Assembly (NCBI GenBank): GCA_004552595.1 | Contig: SFNX01000061.1 | Location: forward strand, 1 to 10,308 | Length of the DNA: 10,308 bases | Direction: 5' to 3' | Origin: Lachnospiraceae bacterium | GTDB lineage: Bacteria; Bacillota; Clostridia; Lachnospirales; Lachnospiraceae | Shown: in pieces, positions 1 through 6,719 of the stretch | Numbering within the stretch: position 1 is the stretch's first letter | Layout: each line of letters begins with the position of its first letter | Position numbers and translations under genes: made by a program | The notes under the pieces: generated by a model | Databases searched by the model: none | What the model was told of the DNA's origin: nothing | The model's input: only the letters and a program-made list of their open reading frames with translations

Positions 1-1
1 A

Positions 2-1390
2 TCTAAGGATGGAAAGATGCTTTATCATCCTGACCAGGAAAAAATCGGTAATCCTGTTGAAAATGCATGTGTAAAAGCTATTGTTGAAGAGCTTAGTGCA
101 GGAAGGACACCTGCTGATGATGCGGTTAAATATGAGTATAAGGGTGCTATAAAATATGCGGGATTCGGTATTACTAAGAAGCAGGATATCGTTGTAGTTA
201 CAGCTGATGAGAAAGAGGCATTGGCAGAGTCCAATTCAGTTGTTATACGTGGTGTAATTATTGCAATAGTTATTATTATTCTTTTTGCTGTTGTAGGCTT
301 CATTATCTCCAGAATGATTTCAGAGCCTCTTAAGAAAATTGTCGATGGAATTAATAAAATTTCGCAGGGTTATATTAATGAACCAATAGATGTTAATTCA
401 TCATTAAAAGAAACAAACGAATTAACAAAGGCGGCAAAGACACTCCAGGTTAATCTTCAGAGTATAGTTGAGGAAATCAGAAACGCATCGACAAATCTGT
501 CTGATTCCGTAATGAATACGAATGGTCTTTGCAATACATCCGCAGACGGTGCAACACAGATTTCATCAGCAGTTGACGAGCTTGCTTCCGCAGCACAGTC
601 TATGGCTGAGTCAGTTCAGGAATTAAATGCTGAAATGGTAGAAATCGGTGGAAATATTGAAGTGATTACAGGTGCGGTAACAGAGCTTAATGCAGCATCT
701 GACAGCATGAATTCTATTTCAGATCAGGCTCAGACAGACATTCAGGAAGTATATGAGTCTTCACAGAATTCAGTTGCAGCTGTTGAAGCAATCGCTGAGC
801 ATATGGAAACACTCACAAAGGCTATTAATGAAGTATCAAATGCAACGAGACTTATCGGTGATATTTCTTCTCAGACAAACCTTCTTTCATTAAATGCTTC
901 AATTGAGGCAGCAAGAGCAGGTGAGGCAGGAAGAGGATTTGCAGTAGTTGCACAGGAAATCGGTTCACTTGCAGCACAGTCACAGGATAGCGTTTCACAG
1001 ATTGATGCAATTGCCAACAATATTATTCAGCTTTCACAGACATCAGCTTCTCTTACAGAGAAAATTAAAGAAATTATTGCTGATGAGCAGGTTAAGGTTC
1101 AAAAGACAAAGGATTCATTCACAGAGCTTAAGAACGAAATTGATAACTCAGTCGTACAGATTCAAAATATTTCAGACCAGGCTGCAAGCCTTGAAGTATC
1201 AAAAGAAAAAGCAATTTCAGCAGTATCTGACCTTTCTGCAATATCAGAAGAAAATGCAGCTTCAAACGAAGAGGTTACGGCTTCAATTTCTAACTTAAGT
1301 GTTAATATTAATGATATCTCAAGTCAGTCAGATGATATGTCGGGAATGGCTGAGAAGTTAACAGCATCAATCGCTGCATTCAAGGATTGA
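2..1390 (+). CDS. Methyl-accepting chemotaxis protein, C-terminal part (5' end outside window)
   Basis: Transmembrane chemoreceptor that senses small molecules outside the cell and controls the CheA kinase through CheW. The reading frame is open back to base 2, so the Met at 17 is internal and the true start lies left of the window. Counting from that Met, residues 1-70 look like the end of an extracellular Cache-type sensor domain (the DGKMLYHP stretch and following strands are typical). Residues 75-98 are the second transmembrane helix, and about 98-150 a HAMP linker with its conserved Pro (SEPLKKI). The rest is the long coiled-coil signalling domain. Its conserved hairpin tip is clear (QTNLLSLNASIEAARAGEAGRGFAVVA, near residues 287-313, quoted only as a landmark spanning a short conserved tip). 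The protein ends LTASIAAFKD and has no C-terminal CheR-docking pentapeptide. The ligand cannot be told. pncB begins 26 bases downstream with no terminator between. Confidence 0.95.
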   Translation, partial: SKDGKMLYHPDQEKIGNPVENACVKAIVEELSAGRTPADDAVKYEYKGAIKYAGFGITKKQDIVVVTADEKEALAESNSVVIRGVIIAIVIIILFAVVGFIISRMISEPLKKIVDGINKISQGYINEPIDVNSSLKETNELTKAAKTLQVNLQSIVEEIRNASTNLSDSVMNTNGLCNTSADGATQISSAVDELASAAQSMAESVQELNAEMVEIGGNIEVITGAVTELNAASDSMNSISDQAQTDIQEVYESSQNSVAAVEAIAEHMETLTKAINEVSNATRLIGDISSQTNLLSLNASIEAARAGEAGRGFAVVAQEIGSLAAQSQDSVSQIDAIANNIIQLSQTSASLTEKIKEIIADEQVKVQKTKDSFTELKNEIDNSVVQIQNISDQAASLEVSKEKAISAVSDLSAISEENAASNEEVTASISNLSVNINDISSQSDDMSGMAEKLTASIAAFKD

Positions 1391-1416
1391 AAATAAACAG
1401 AGGAAGATAAAAGAAA

Positions 1417-2862
1417 ATGGCTAGAAATTTAACGTTACTCACAGACCTTTATGAGTTAACGATGATGCAGGGATATTTCAAATGTAAGGATGCAAATGAA
1501 ACGGTTATATTTGACATGTTTTACAGAAATAATCCCGATGGAAACGGATTTGCAGTATGTGCAGGTCTTGAACAGGTTGTTGATATGATTGCGAATCTTC
1601 ATTTTTCAGATGAAGATATTGAGTATTTAAGAAGTCTTAATATATTTGATGAGGATTTCTTAGAATATTTACATGAATTTAAATTCACCGGTTCTGTATA
1701 TGCAATAGAAGAAGGAAGAGTGATGTTTGAAAGGGAGCCGGTAGTAAAAGTCATTGCTCCTATTATGCAGGCACAGTTAATTGAGACTGCTTTGTTAAAT
1801 ATTATCAACCATCAGTCATTAATTGCCACAAAGGCATACAGAATTGTACATGCGGCAAGACCTGACGGTGTTATGGAATTCGGATTAAGAAGAGCACAGG
1901 GACCTGATGCGGGAATATACGGTGCAAGAGCAGCAATGATTGCAGGCTGTGTTGCAACATCAAATGTTCTTTGCGGTCAGATGTTTGATGTACCTGTAGC
2001 GGGAACACATGCACACTCATGGATCATGTCCTTTAAAGACGAGCTTACAGCCTTTAGGACATACGCAGAAATGTATCCTGATGCATGTATTCTGTTAGTT
2101 GACACATATGATACGTTAAAGAGCGGTATTCCTAACGCAATAAAAGTATTTAATGAGATGAAACAAAAGGGAATCAAGTCTAAAAAGTACGGAATACGTA
2201 TGGACTCCGGTGACCTTGCATACCTTTCAAAAAAAGCCAAGAAGATGCTTGATGAGGCGGGCTTTACAGATGCTGTAATTTCTGCATCTAACGATCTTGA
2301 TGAAGACCTTATTATGTCGTTAAAGCTTCAGGGCGCAACAATTAATTCATGGGGTGTTGGAACAAATCTTATTACATCAAAGAATCAGCCAAGCTTTGGT
2401 GGAGTATATAAGCTTTCTGCAATATTTGATAAGGAAACAGGTAAGTGGATTCCTAAGATTAAGAAGTCAGAAAACACTGAAAAAATCACGAACCCGGGAA
2501 ACAAATCGATCAAGAGAATATACGATAAGGAAACAGGTAAGCTTATTGCCGATTTAATATGCTTAGAGCATGAAGTGTATGATGAGAATGATGATTTGTC
2601 ACTATTCGATCCTATTGAAACATGGAAAAAGACAAAGCTCCCGGGTGGAAGCTATATAATTGAAGACTTATTAAAGCCTGTATTTATTGACGGTAAATGC
2701 GTATTTGAAAAGATTCCTGTAATGAAGCTTAGAGAAAGATTCATAAACGAGCTTGATAATTTATGGGACGAATCAAAGCGACTTATCAATCCTCACAAAA
2801 TATATGTTGATTTATCAAAGGAGCTTTGGGAAACAAAGAACAAACTCCTTGAGGAAAACTAA
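1417..2862 (+). CDS. pncB: Nicotinate phosphoribosyltransferase
   Basis: Cytoplasmic enzyme of the Preiss-Handler NAD salvage pathway. It joins nicotinate and PRPP to give nicotinate mononucleotide, a step coupled to ATP hydrolysis. At 481 residues it has the normal length for the Firmicutes form. Family landmarks are visible in order: N-terminal LLTDLYELTM (residues 7-16), RRAQG (158-162), GTHAHSW (196-202, holding the region of the phosphorylatable His), LLVDTYDT (226-233), the phosphate-binding RMDSGD (261-266) and WGVGT (312-316). The Lys-rich segment at 340-380, with a PGNK motif, is usual for the family. The start has AGAGGAAG upstream at a long spacing, and the next Met (16) lies inside a conserved motif. 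It sits 26 bases after the chemoreceptor gene, so it may be read through from it or use a promoter inside that gene; no clear promoter is visible in the gap. It ends at a hairpin terminator. Confidence 0.97.
   Translation: MARNLTLLTDLYELTMMQGYFKCKDANETVIFDMFYRNNPDGNGFAVCAGLEQVVDMIANLHFSDEDIEYLRSLNIFDEDFLEYLHEFKFTGSVYAIEEGRVMFEREPVVKVIAPIMQAQLIETALLNIINHQSLIATKAYRIVHAARPDGVMEFGLRRAQGPDAGIYGARAAMIAGCVATSNVLCGQMFDVPVAGTHAHSWIMSFKDELTAFRTYAEMYPDACILLVDTYDTLKSGIPNAIKVFNEMKQKGIKSKKYGIRMDSGDLAYLSKKAKKMLDEAGFTDAVISASNDLDEDLIMSLKLQGATINSWGVGTNLITSKNQPSFGGVYKLSAIFDKETGKWIPKIKKSENTEKITNPGNKSIKRIYDKETGKLIADLICLEHEVYDENDDLSLFDPIETWKKTKLPGGSYIIEDLLKPVFIDGKCVFEKIPVMKLRERFINELDNLWDESKRLINPHKIYVDLSKELWETKNKLLEEN
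2428..2541 (+). repeat. 18-base exact direct repeat inside pncB
   Basis: The 18 bases GATAAGGAAACAGGTAAG occur at 2428-2445 and again at 2524-2541, exactly 96 bases (32 codons) apart and in the same frame. Both copies encode DKETGK. The two peptides lie on either side of the Lys-rich segment of the enzyme, which probably folds as paired strands. The flanking bases differ, so the match stops sharply at both ends. It may be chance codon agreement on a duplicated short turn. Confidence 0.6.
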
Positions 2863-2868
2863 TACATT

Positions 2869-2894
2869 AAAAAAGCACCTTATGGTGCTTTTTT
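2869..2894. terminator. Bidirectional intrinsic terminator between convergent pncB and rsmI
   Basis: Perfect 11-base-pair stem: AAAAAAGCACC (2869-2879), loop TTAT (2880-2883), GGTGCTTTTTT (2884-2894). An A tract leads and a T tract follows, so the same hairpin gives a U-ending terminator in both directions. It lies 6 bases after the pncB stop codon. Its last two bases fall inside the rsmI stop codon (2893-2895, minus strand), so one compact element serves both genes. Confidence 0.9.
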
Positions 2895-3720
2895 AAATTA
2901 AAGAATTATAAATGTCGCGCTTACTTACTCCGCGGTCTTTAGCAACTAATTTCATAGCTTCCTTCTTATCAATCCCTTTGTCAATATATGACTTAAGATG
3001 TTCTTCAATAGTCATATTTTCAAAAGAAGCCTGTTTTTCTTTAATTATATCCTCGCGACTTTTACCTTCTATTACGAGTACAAATTCTCCCTTCGGAATA
3101 TTTTCTGAGTAAAACTCAACTGAAGAAGCAAGAGTAGTTCTATTGATACTTTCGAATCTTTTAGTAAGCTCCTTACAAAGAGTAATATTTCTGTCTCCTA
3201 AAACATCAAGTAATTGCTTTAATGTGTCAAGAAGATGGTGAGGTGCCTCATATATAATTATTGTTCTTGTTTCATTTACAAGCTCATTTAGTATTGTACG
3301 GCGTTCCTTCTTATCGGATGGCAGGAATGCCTCAAATGCAAATCTTCTTGTTGAAATACCGGATAGTGTAAGCGCAGTAATACATGCACATGCACCGGGT
3401 AATGAAGTAACAGGTATGCCTTCTTCATGACATTTCTTAACAAGTACTTCTCCCGGGTCAGAAATGGCAGGAGTGCCTGCATCTGATATTAATGCTATGT
3501 CTTTACCTTCTCTAAGCTTAATAATAAGTTCATCAGCCTTATCGTACTTATTGAATTCGTGATAGCTTGTCATTGGAGTTTTGATATTAAAATGATTGAG
3601 AAGCTTTATTGAATTCCTTGTGTCTTCAGCTGCAATTAAATCAACTTCATTAAGTGTCTCAATTACTCTTTCAGTAATATCTAAAAGGTTTCCTATTGGT
3701 GTTGCGCAAATGTATAACAT
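2893..3720 (-). CDS. rsmI: 16S rRNA (cytidine-1402-2'-O)-methyltransferase RsmI
   Basis: SAM-dependent enzyme of the tetrapyrrole-methylase fold that 2'-O-methylates C1402 in the ribosomal decoding centre. Its 275 residues are the usual full length. Family motifs are all present: ATPIGNLLDIT (6-16), AEDTRNS (31-37), ISDAGTPAISDPG (78-90), LPGACA (107-112), YEAPHH (157-162) and GEFVLVIEG (211-219). The C-terminal 30 residues (KKEAMKLVAKDRGVSKRDIY region) form the small helical RNA-binding-like domain typical of RsmI. The ATG start has an AGGT ribosome site on the minus strand within 3726-3730, and a candidate promoter lies just upstream. It is transcribed alone, convergent with pncB and divergent from the carboxypeptidase gene. 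Its stop codon overlaps the shared terminator. Confidence 0.97.
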   Translation of the reverse strand: MLYICATPIGNLLDITERVIETLNEVDLIAAEDTRNSIKLLNHFNIKTPMTSYHEFNKYDKADELIIKLREGKDIALISDAGTPAISDPGEVLVKKCHEEGIPVTSLPGACACITALTLSGISTRRFAFEAFLPSDKKERRTILNELVNETRTIIIYEAPHHLLDTLKQLLDVLGDRNITLCKELTKRFESINRTTLASSVEFYSENIPKGEFVLVIEGKSREDIIKEKQASFENMTIEEHLKSYIDKGIDKKEAMKLVAKDRGVSKRDIYNSLI

Positions 3721-3752
3721 AAAACTACCTGATTAAAAATAATAATAACATC

Positions 3753-3781
3753 ACTATAATAACACAAATTACAACAGTTAA
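3753..3781 (-). promoter_or_regulatory. Candidate sigma-A promoter for rsmI
   Basis: On the minus strand, TTAACT (3776-3781) is followed after 17 bases by TATAGT (3753-3758). These match 4 of 6 and 5 of 6 bases of the TTGACA and TATAAT consensus. The -10 box lies 32 bases before the rsmI ATG. In such AT-rich DNA chance matches are common, so this is suggestive only. The divergent carboxypeptidase promoter must lie in the same 131-base gap. TTCACA (3789-3794) and TAATAT (3815-3820) are possible boxes for it, but their 20-base spacing is poor. Confidence 0.4.
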
Positions 3782-3851
3782 AAAAATGTTCACAAAATAA
3801 AATGAAAAATATGTTAATATAGTTAGCGGAGTAAAAATAAGGGAGAAAACA

Positions 3852-5075
3852 GTGGATTATTATTACGAATATGAATCGGAAGAAGAGCTTTTAGAGCGCG
3901 AGGCCGAGAGAATACGATTAGAAAAAAGACGAAAGAGGCGTGAAGAGATTCGTGCCCGTCGCCGTCGTCAGGTTATGATTAACCGATGTATTTTCGCAGC
4001 AGTCTCAGCAGTTTTTCTTATCGGATTCATTTTTTTGATTAAAGGGGCTGTAAGCGGTATTTCAAAAATGGCTAAAGGTGATGAAAAGGCCGTAGAAACA
4101 GAGCTTCAGGGAAGTGATGATACAGAGCTTCAGTCAATGACGACAGAGCCTACGATAAGTCTTGAACAGCCACTAGAAGAGCCGGAGCCTGTAACTGTAT
4201 ATGAAGCTCATACTACTGATGCAACCGTAACAACCGGTGCTGATGTAATAAGTGAACGTTCAATTATGATAGACCTTCAATCGGGAGACATTCTGATGCA
4301 GAAGGGATATAAAGACAGAATATGTCCGGCATCAATGACAAAGGTTTTGACTGTACTTGTGGCAGCAGAGCACTTAACTGATGAAGAGCTTGATAACAAA
4401 TTTACAATAACCCATGACATTACGGCGTATGTATGGGAACATGATTTAAGCGCAGTGAACTGGGCGGATAATGAGGAAGTTACGGTAAGGGATTTACTGT
4501 ATGGTACGATTTTGCCGTCAGGCGCAGATGCGGCTATTGGGCTTGCAACATATATAGCGGGAAGTGAAGACGCATTTGTCGAAATGATGAATGAAAAAAT
4601 CAATGAGCTGGGGCTTTCTTCATCATCGCATTTTACTAACTGTGTAGGACTATATGATGATAATCATTACAGTACTGTATATGATATTGCAATGATAATG
4701 GAAGCAGCAATCGAAAATGATTTAGCCCGTGAAGTATTATCGACAAAGAGATACACTACATCTTCAACTGTAGAGCATCCTGACGGAATTGAAATTTCAA
4801 ACTGGTTTTTAAGAAGAATTGAAGATAAAGACACAGGCGGTGAGGTAATTGCAGCTAAGACAGGATTTGTCAATGAATCGAAAAACTGTGCGGTAAGCTA
4901 CGGAAAAGACAATTCAGGAAACGAATTTATAATATGTACTCAGGGCTCAACAAGTTCGTGGAGATGCATATATGATCATGTTGCAATGTATAAGCAGTTT
5001 GAAGGCAAGGTTAATCACGGCAGTGATGGTATTTCGGATGAAATTGCCGAAGATGAAACAGAGACAGAAAATTAG
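3852..5075 (+). CDS. Membrane-anchored D-alanyl-D-alanine carboxypeptidase (peptidase S11, DacF-like)
   Basis: Penicillin-binding serine carboxypeptidase that removes the terminal D-Ala from peptidoglycan stem peptides outside the membrane. It starts at GTG with GGGAG six bases upstream (3841-3845). Residues 1-42 form a very charged cytoplasmic head, first acidic (EYESEEELLERE) and then Arg/Lys-rich. Residues 44-67 are a single membrane helix without a visible cleavage site, so the protein is probably anchored. A low-complexity acidic linker covers 75-125, and the catalytic domain about 126-385. The SxxK motif is SMTK (161-164, nucleophile Ser161) and the KTG motif is 336-338. The second motif, normally SxN, reads SGA (223-225). 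There is no PBP5-type C-terminal beta domain or amphipathic anchor; the tail is acidic. The HAD phosphatase gene follows after 8 bases, which suggests co-transcription. Confidence 0.93.
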   Translation: MDYYYEYESEEELLEREAERIRLEKRRKRREEIRARRRRQVMINRCIFAAVSAVFLIGFIFLIKGAVSGISKMAKGDEKAVETELQGSDDTELQSMTTEPTISLEQPLEEPEPVTVYEAHTTDATVTTGADVISERSIMIDLQSGDILMQKGYKDRICPASMTKVLTVLVAAEHLTDEELDNKFTITHDITAYVWEHDLSAVNWADNEEVTVRDLLYGTILPSGADAAIGLATYIAGSEDAFVEMMNEKINELGLSSSSHFTNCVGLYDDNHYSTVYDIAMIMEAAIENDLAREVLSTKRYTTSSTVEHPDGIEISNWFLRRIEDKDTGGEVIAAKTGFVNESKNCAVSYGKDNSGNEFIICTQGSTSSWRCIYDHVAMYKQFEGKVNHGSDGISDEIAEDETETEN

Positions 5076-5083
5076 TGATATAA

Positions 5084-5710
5084 ATGGTAAGTTTTGATTT
5101 TGATGTCAAGAAAATAAAAAATCTTGTATTTGATGTAGGCGGAATACTTCTTGGATACCGCTGGGAAGACATGTTTAAGGACCACGGGACCGATAGGGAA
5201 AAAGCACTTCGTATCGGAAGAGGGCTGTTTGACTCTGAGGACTGGACTTTGTATGACAGCGGAATTATCTCAACGAAGGAATTAATTGACAGATTCTGCA
5301 TAAAATATCCTGACCTTGAAGAAGAAGCAAGATGGTTTTTAAATAATGCAATTCTTATGAGAGTTCCAAGGGAAAAAGTGTATGAGGAACTTAAGATAAT
5401 AAAGGAAAAGGGCTATAAAATATATTTACTGTCAAATTACTCACAGGAATTATTTGAGCTTCACACGTCTGACCTGCCTTTTAGAAAAATAACCGACGGA
5501 GAGCTCGTTTCATATATGGTAAAAACCGTTAAGCCAAACAGGGAAATATATGAAATATTAAGAGACAGATTTTCGCTTAATCCTATAGAATCGGTTTTCT
5601 TTGATGACAGGGAAGATAACGTAAATGGTGCGATAGCGTGCGGATTTAACGGTGTTCATATTAAGGATCAGAGTGAAGAATTGTTGCTTGAGTATTTAAG
5701 ACAGTTTTAA
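5084..5710 (+). CDS. HAD-superfamily hydrolase, YihX-like (subfamily IA)
   Basis: Probable cytoplasmic phosphatase acting on a small phosphorylated molecule. Its 208 residues fit the YihX/epoxide-hydrolase-N-like group. Motif I is VFDVGG (15-20) with nucleophile Asp17; the usual second Asp two residues later is Gly19, as in YihX-type proteins whose motif is D-x-G. A small helical cap covers about 25-95 (ediWTLYDSGIISTKE region). Motif II is LLSNY (Ser117), motif III is Lys150 in VKPNREIY, and motif IV is FFDDREDN (Asp174, Asp175). E. coli YihX dephosphorylates glucose-1-phosphate, but the substrate here is not known. The start lies 8 bases after the carboxypeptidase stop and has no good ribosome site, so translation is probably coupled to the upstream gene. 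The next Met (30) would remove motif I, so the first ATG is kept. Confidence 0.88.
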   Translation: MVSFDFDVKKIKNLVFDVGGILLGYRWEDMFKDHGTDREKALRIGRGLFDSEDWTLYDSGIISTKELIDRFCIKYPDLEEEARWFLNNAILMRVPREKVYEELKIIKEKGYKIYLLSNYSQELFELHTSDLPFRKITDGELVSYMVKTVKPNREIYEILRDRFSLNPIESVFFDDREDNVNGAIACGFNGVHIKDQSEELLLEYLRQF

Positions 5711-5727
5711 GAATTTAATAAAAGTAT

Positions 5728-5733
5728 TATAAT
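5728..5733 (+). promoter_or_regulatory. Perfect -10 box upstream of the 128-residue gene
   Basis: TATAAT occurs at 5728-5733, 41 bases before the ATG at 5775. The -35 region at the right distance (TTTTAA, 5705-5710, 17-base spacer) matches the consensus poorly and overlaps the end of the HAD gene. A start near 5740 would leave a leader of about 35 bases. It may be a weak internal promoter, or a chance match in AT-rich DNA. Confidence 0.35.
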
Positions 5734-5776
5734 AACCTTTAGTAATTCCTTGCTTAATAAAAGGGGGAAAGGTTAT
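5732..5776 (+). promoter_or_regulatory. RNA hairpin covering ribosome site and start codon
   Basis: Outer stem of nine perfect pairs: ATAACCTTT (5732-5740) with AAAGGTTAT (5768-5776), the right arm including the first two bases of the ATG at 5775. Inside it, TTCCTT (5746-5751) pairs with AAGGGG (5761-5766), two pairs being G-U, which buries most of the GGGGG ribosome site (5763-5767). The loop is nine bases (5752-5760). No T tract follows, so it is not a terminator. An RNA read through from the upstream genes would contain both arms. An RNA begun at the nearby TATAAT would lose the left outer arm. The regulatory role is inferred. Confidence 0.5.
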
Positions 5777-6161
5777 GGGAAATATCATTATTGCATCTGA
5801 AAAGCTTAAGCTTTTTGAAGTTGTTGAAGCATGGGCAGATTATGCCGGTTATACTGTTGAATGGGCAGACAAGTTTTGGCAGGATCTGCTTCTTAATAAG
5901 GAAGTTTATGAAGAATTTTTATATTACATAGATCATAATGATTTCCTGTGTAAGTACTCATTCAACGGTCAATACATTACAGACATTTTCATCTGGGAAA
6001 TGCGTAAATTTAACGTTAGAACTGACAGAGGTAAGAATTATTCTGACTGTGATAAAACGGAAATGGTATTAAATGCATTCAGAACAATGCTTGATATGAA
6101 AGATAATGCCGAGCATATCAAATTCAACATGGAAAATAAAAACGGAGCCGACAAATTATAA
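5775..6161 (+). CDS. Hypothetical protein, 128 residues, family not recognised
   Basis: I do not recognise this protein. Coding is supported by a strong ribosome site (AAGGGGG at 5761-5767, seven bases before the ATG), codon use like that of its neighbours and a soluble-protein composition. It has no signal peptide or membrane helix. The N-terminal half is mostly helical in appearance, acidic and rich in aromatics, with Trp at 20, 30, 35 and 74 and a Tyr/Phe cluster at 45-51. Cys occurs at 59 and 92 and does not form a metal-binding pattern. The C-terminal 25 residues are charged and probably flexible. It lies 64 bases after the HAD gene with no terminator between, so it may end the carboxypeptidase operon. 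A hairpin covers its start region. Its last sense codon overlaps the stop codon of the convergent membrane-protein gene. Confidence 0.85.
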   Translation: MGNIIIASEKLKLFEVVEAWADYAGYTVEWADKFWQDLLLNKEVYEEFLYYIDHNDFLCKYSFNGQYITDIFIWEMRKFNVRTDRGKNYSDCDKTEMVLNAFRTMLDMKDNAEHIKFNMENKNGADKL

Positions 6162-6563
6162 ATCAGTTATGTCAAAATCAAAGACATCGTTGTCAACCTG
6201 GGCTTTAAGTTCGTCTGTGCGCTTTTCCATTTCATTAAGCTCACGCTTCATTTTAGGATAAACGGTTGCATCCTTATAAATAAAATAGCCTGCGCAGACA
6301 AAAAGAAACAGCGAAAGTAATGCAGAAAACTTATATGAAACACCAAGCACCGGAAGAGCTTTATAAATGGTTGCACCGGAACCTATAAGAGTCACAATTG
6401 TTCTTAAATATGAAAGATGAGTTCTGTTGAGTGACATCTTTGAATTAAGGAATGCAAGCTCTGTACGTGTTATGGAAAGCTTTGTTCTTTCTTTTGCAAG
6501 CAAATCCTGGTTAATCGCCATAGCATCCTTTTTATCAATTTTATTAAGGTTCTGATTATTCAT
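6156..6563 (-). CDS. DUF202-like small membrane protein
   Basis: A 135-residue predicted inner-membrane protein. After a polar N-terminus, residues 45-60 read SLNRTHLSYLRTIVTLIG, which resembles the RTxLAWxRTxLxLI signature of the DUF202 (YidH-like) family. Predicted membrane helices are about 53-73 and 78-97, followed by a charged helical tail (103-124) and an acidic end. DUF202 proteins have no settled function. Upstream of the signature, R-T-x-L recurs at 26-29 and 33-36 as well as 47-50, which is more copies than I expect for the family. The ATG has a good ribosome site, AAAGGGA (6571-6577 on the minus strand), at seven bases. It is divergent from the SPFH gene and convergent with the 128-residue gene, overlapping its end by six bases. 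The family assignment rests on one motif plus topology. Confidence 0.72.
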   Translation of the reverse strand: MNNQNLNKIDKKDAMAINQDLLAKERTKLSITRTELAFLNSKMSLNRTHLSYLRTIVTLIGSGATIYKALPVLGVSYKFSALLSLFLFVCAGYFIYKDATVYPKMKRELNEMEKRTDELKAQVDNDVFDFDITDL

Positions 6564-6596
6564 AGTTTATTCCCTTTGATAATGGTTTATATAGAT

Positions 6597-6606
6597 ATTA
6601 TAACAG
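6597..6606 (-). promoter_or_regulatory. Extended -10 promoter for the DUF202-like gene
   Basis: The minus strand reads CTGTTATAAT across 6597-6606: a perfect TATAAT (6597-6602) preceded by TGT, which is an extended -10 (TGn) element. No good -35 box is seen 17 bases upstream, which extended -10 promoters often do without. Transcription would begin near 6590, leaving a short leader before the ribosome site and the ATG at 6563. Confidence 0.5.
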
Positions 6607-6673
6607 ATTAGCGGACGGAAAAATTAAAATAAACGGCTATTTTTACAATTATTTTGCCTTTATTTTACTAAAA

Positions 6674-6719
6674 TTGGTATATATTTAATTGTTAAATTAA
6701 TATAAAATAGTTTTATACT
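6674..6719 (+). promoter_or_regulatory. Probable promoter region for the SPFH gene
   Basis: This very AT-rich stretch must carry the forward promoter, because the upstream gene points the other way. Two weak pairings are visible: TTGGTA (6674-6679) with TAATAT (6698-6703) at 18 bases, and TTGTTA (6689-6694) with TATACT (6714-6719) at 19 bases. Neither is convincing enough to choose between them. Confidence 0.25.

Noticed and set aside
948..1298. Open frame inside the chemoreceptor gene on the same strand
   Set aside because: It is a shifted frame of the signalling domain, rich in Gln, Lys and Arg from repeated codons, with no ribosome site.
4277..4603. Minus-strand open frame opposite the carboxypeptidase gene
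   Set aside because: It lies wholly inside a well-supported gene and has Ser/Val/Ile-rich shadow composition. The minus-strand frames at 9199-9420 and 9421-9630 inside the GH127 gene were rejected for the same reason.
5732..5776. Hairpin before the 128-residue gene as a terminator for the HAD gene
   Set aside because: No T tract follows the stem, and the right arm runs straight into a start codon and coding sequence.
6681..6703. AT-only inverted repeat TTAATT-GTTA-AATTAA as an operator
   Set aside because: Six-base A/T arms arise easily by chance in this composition, and nothing else marks it as a binding site.
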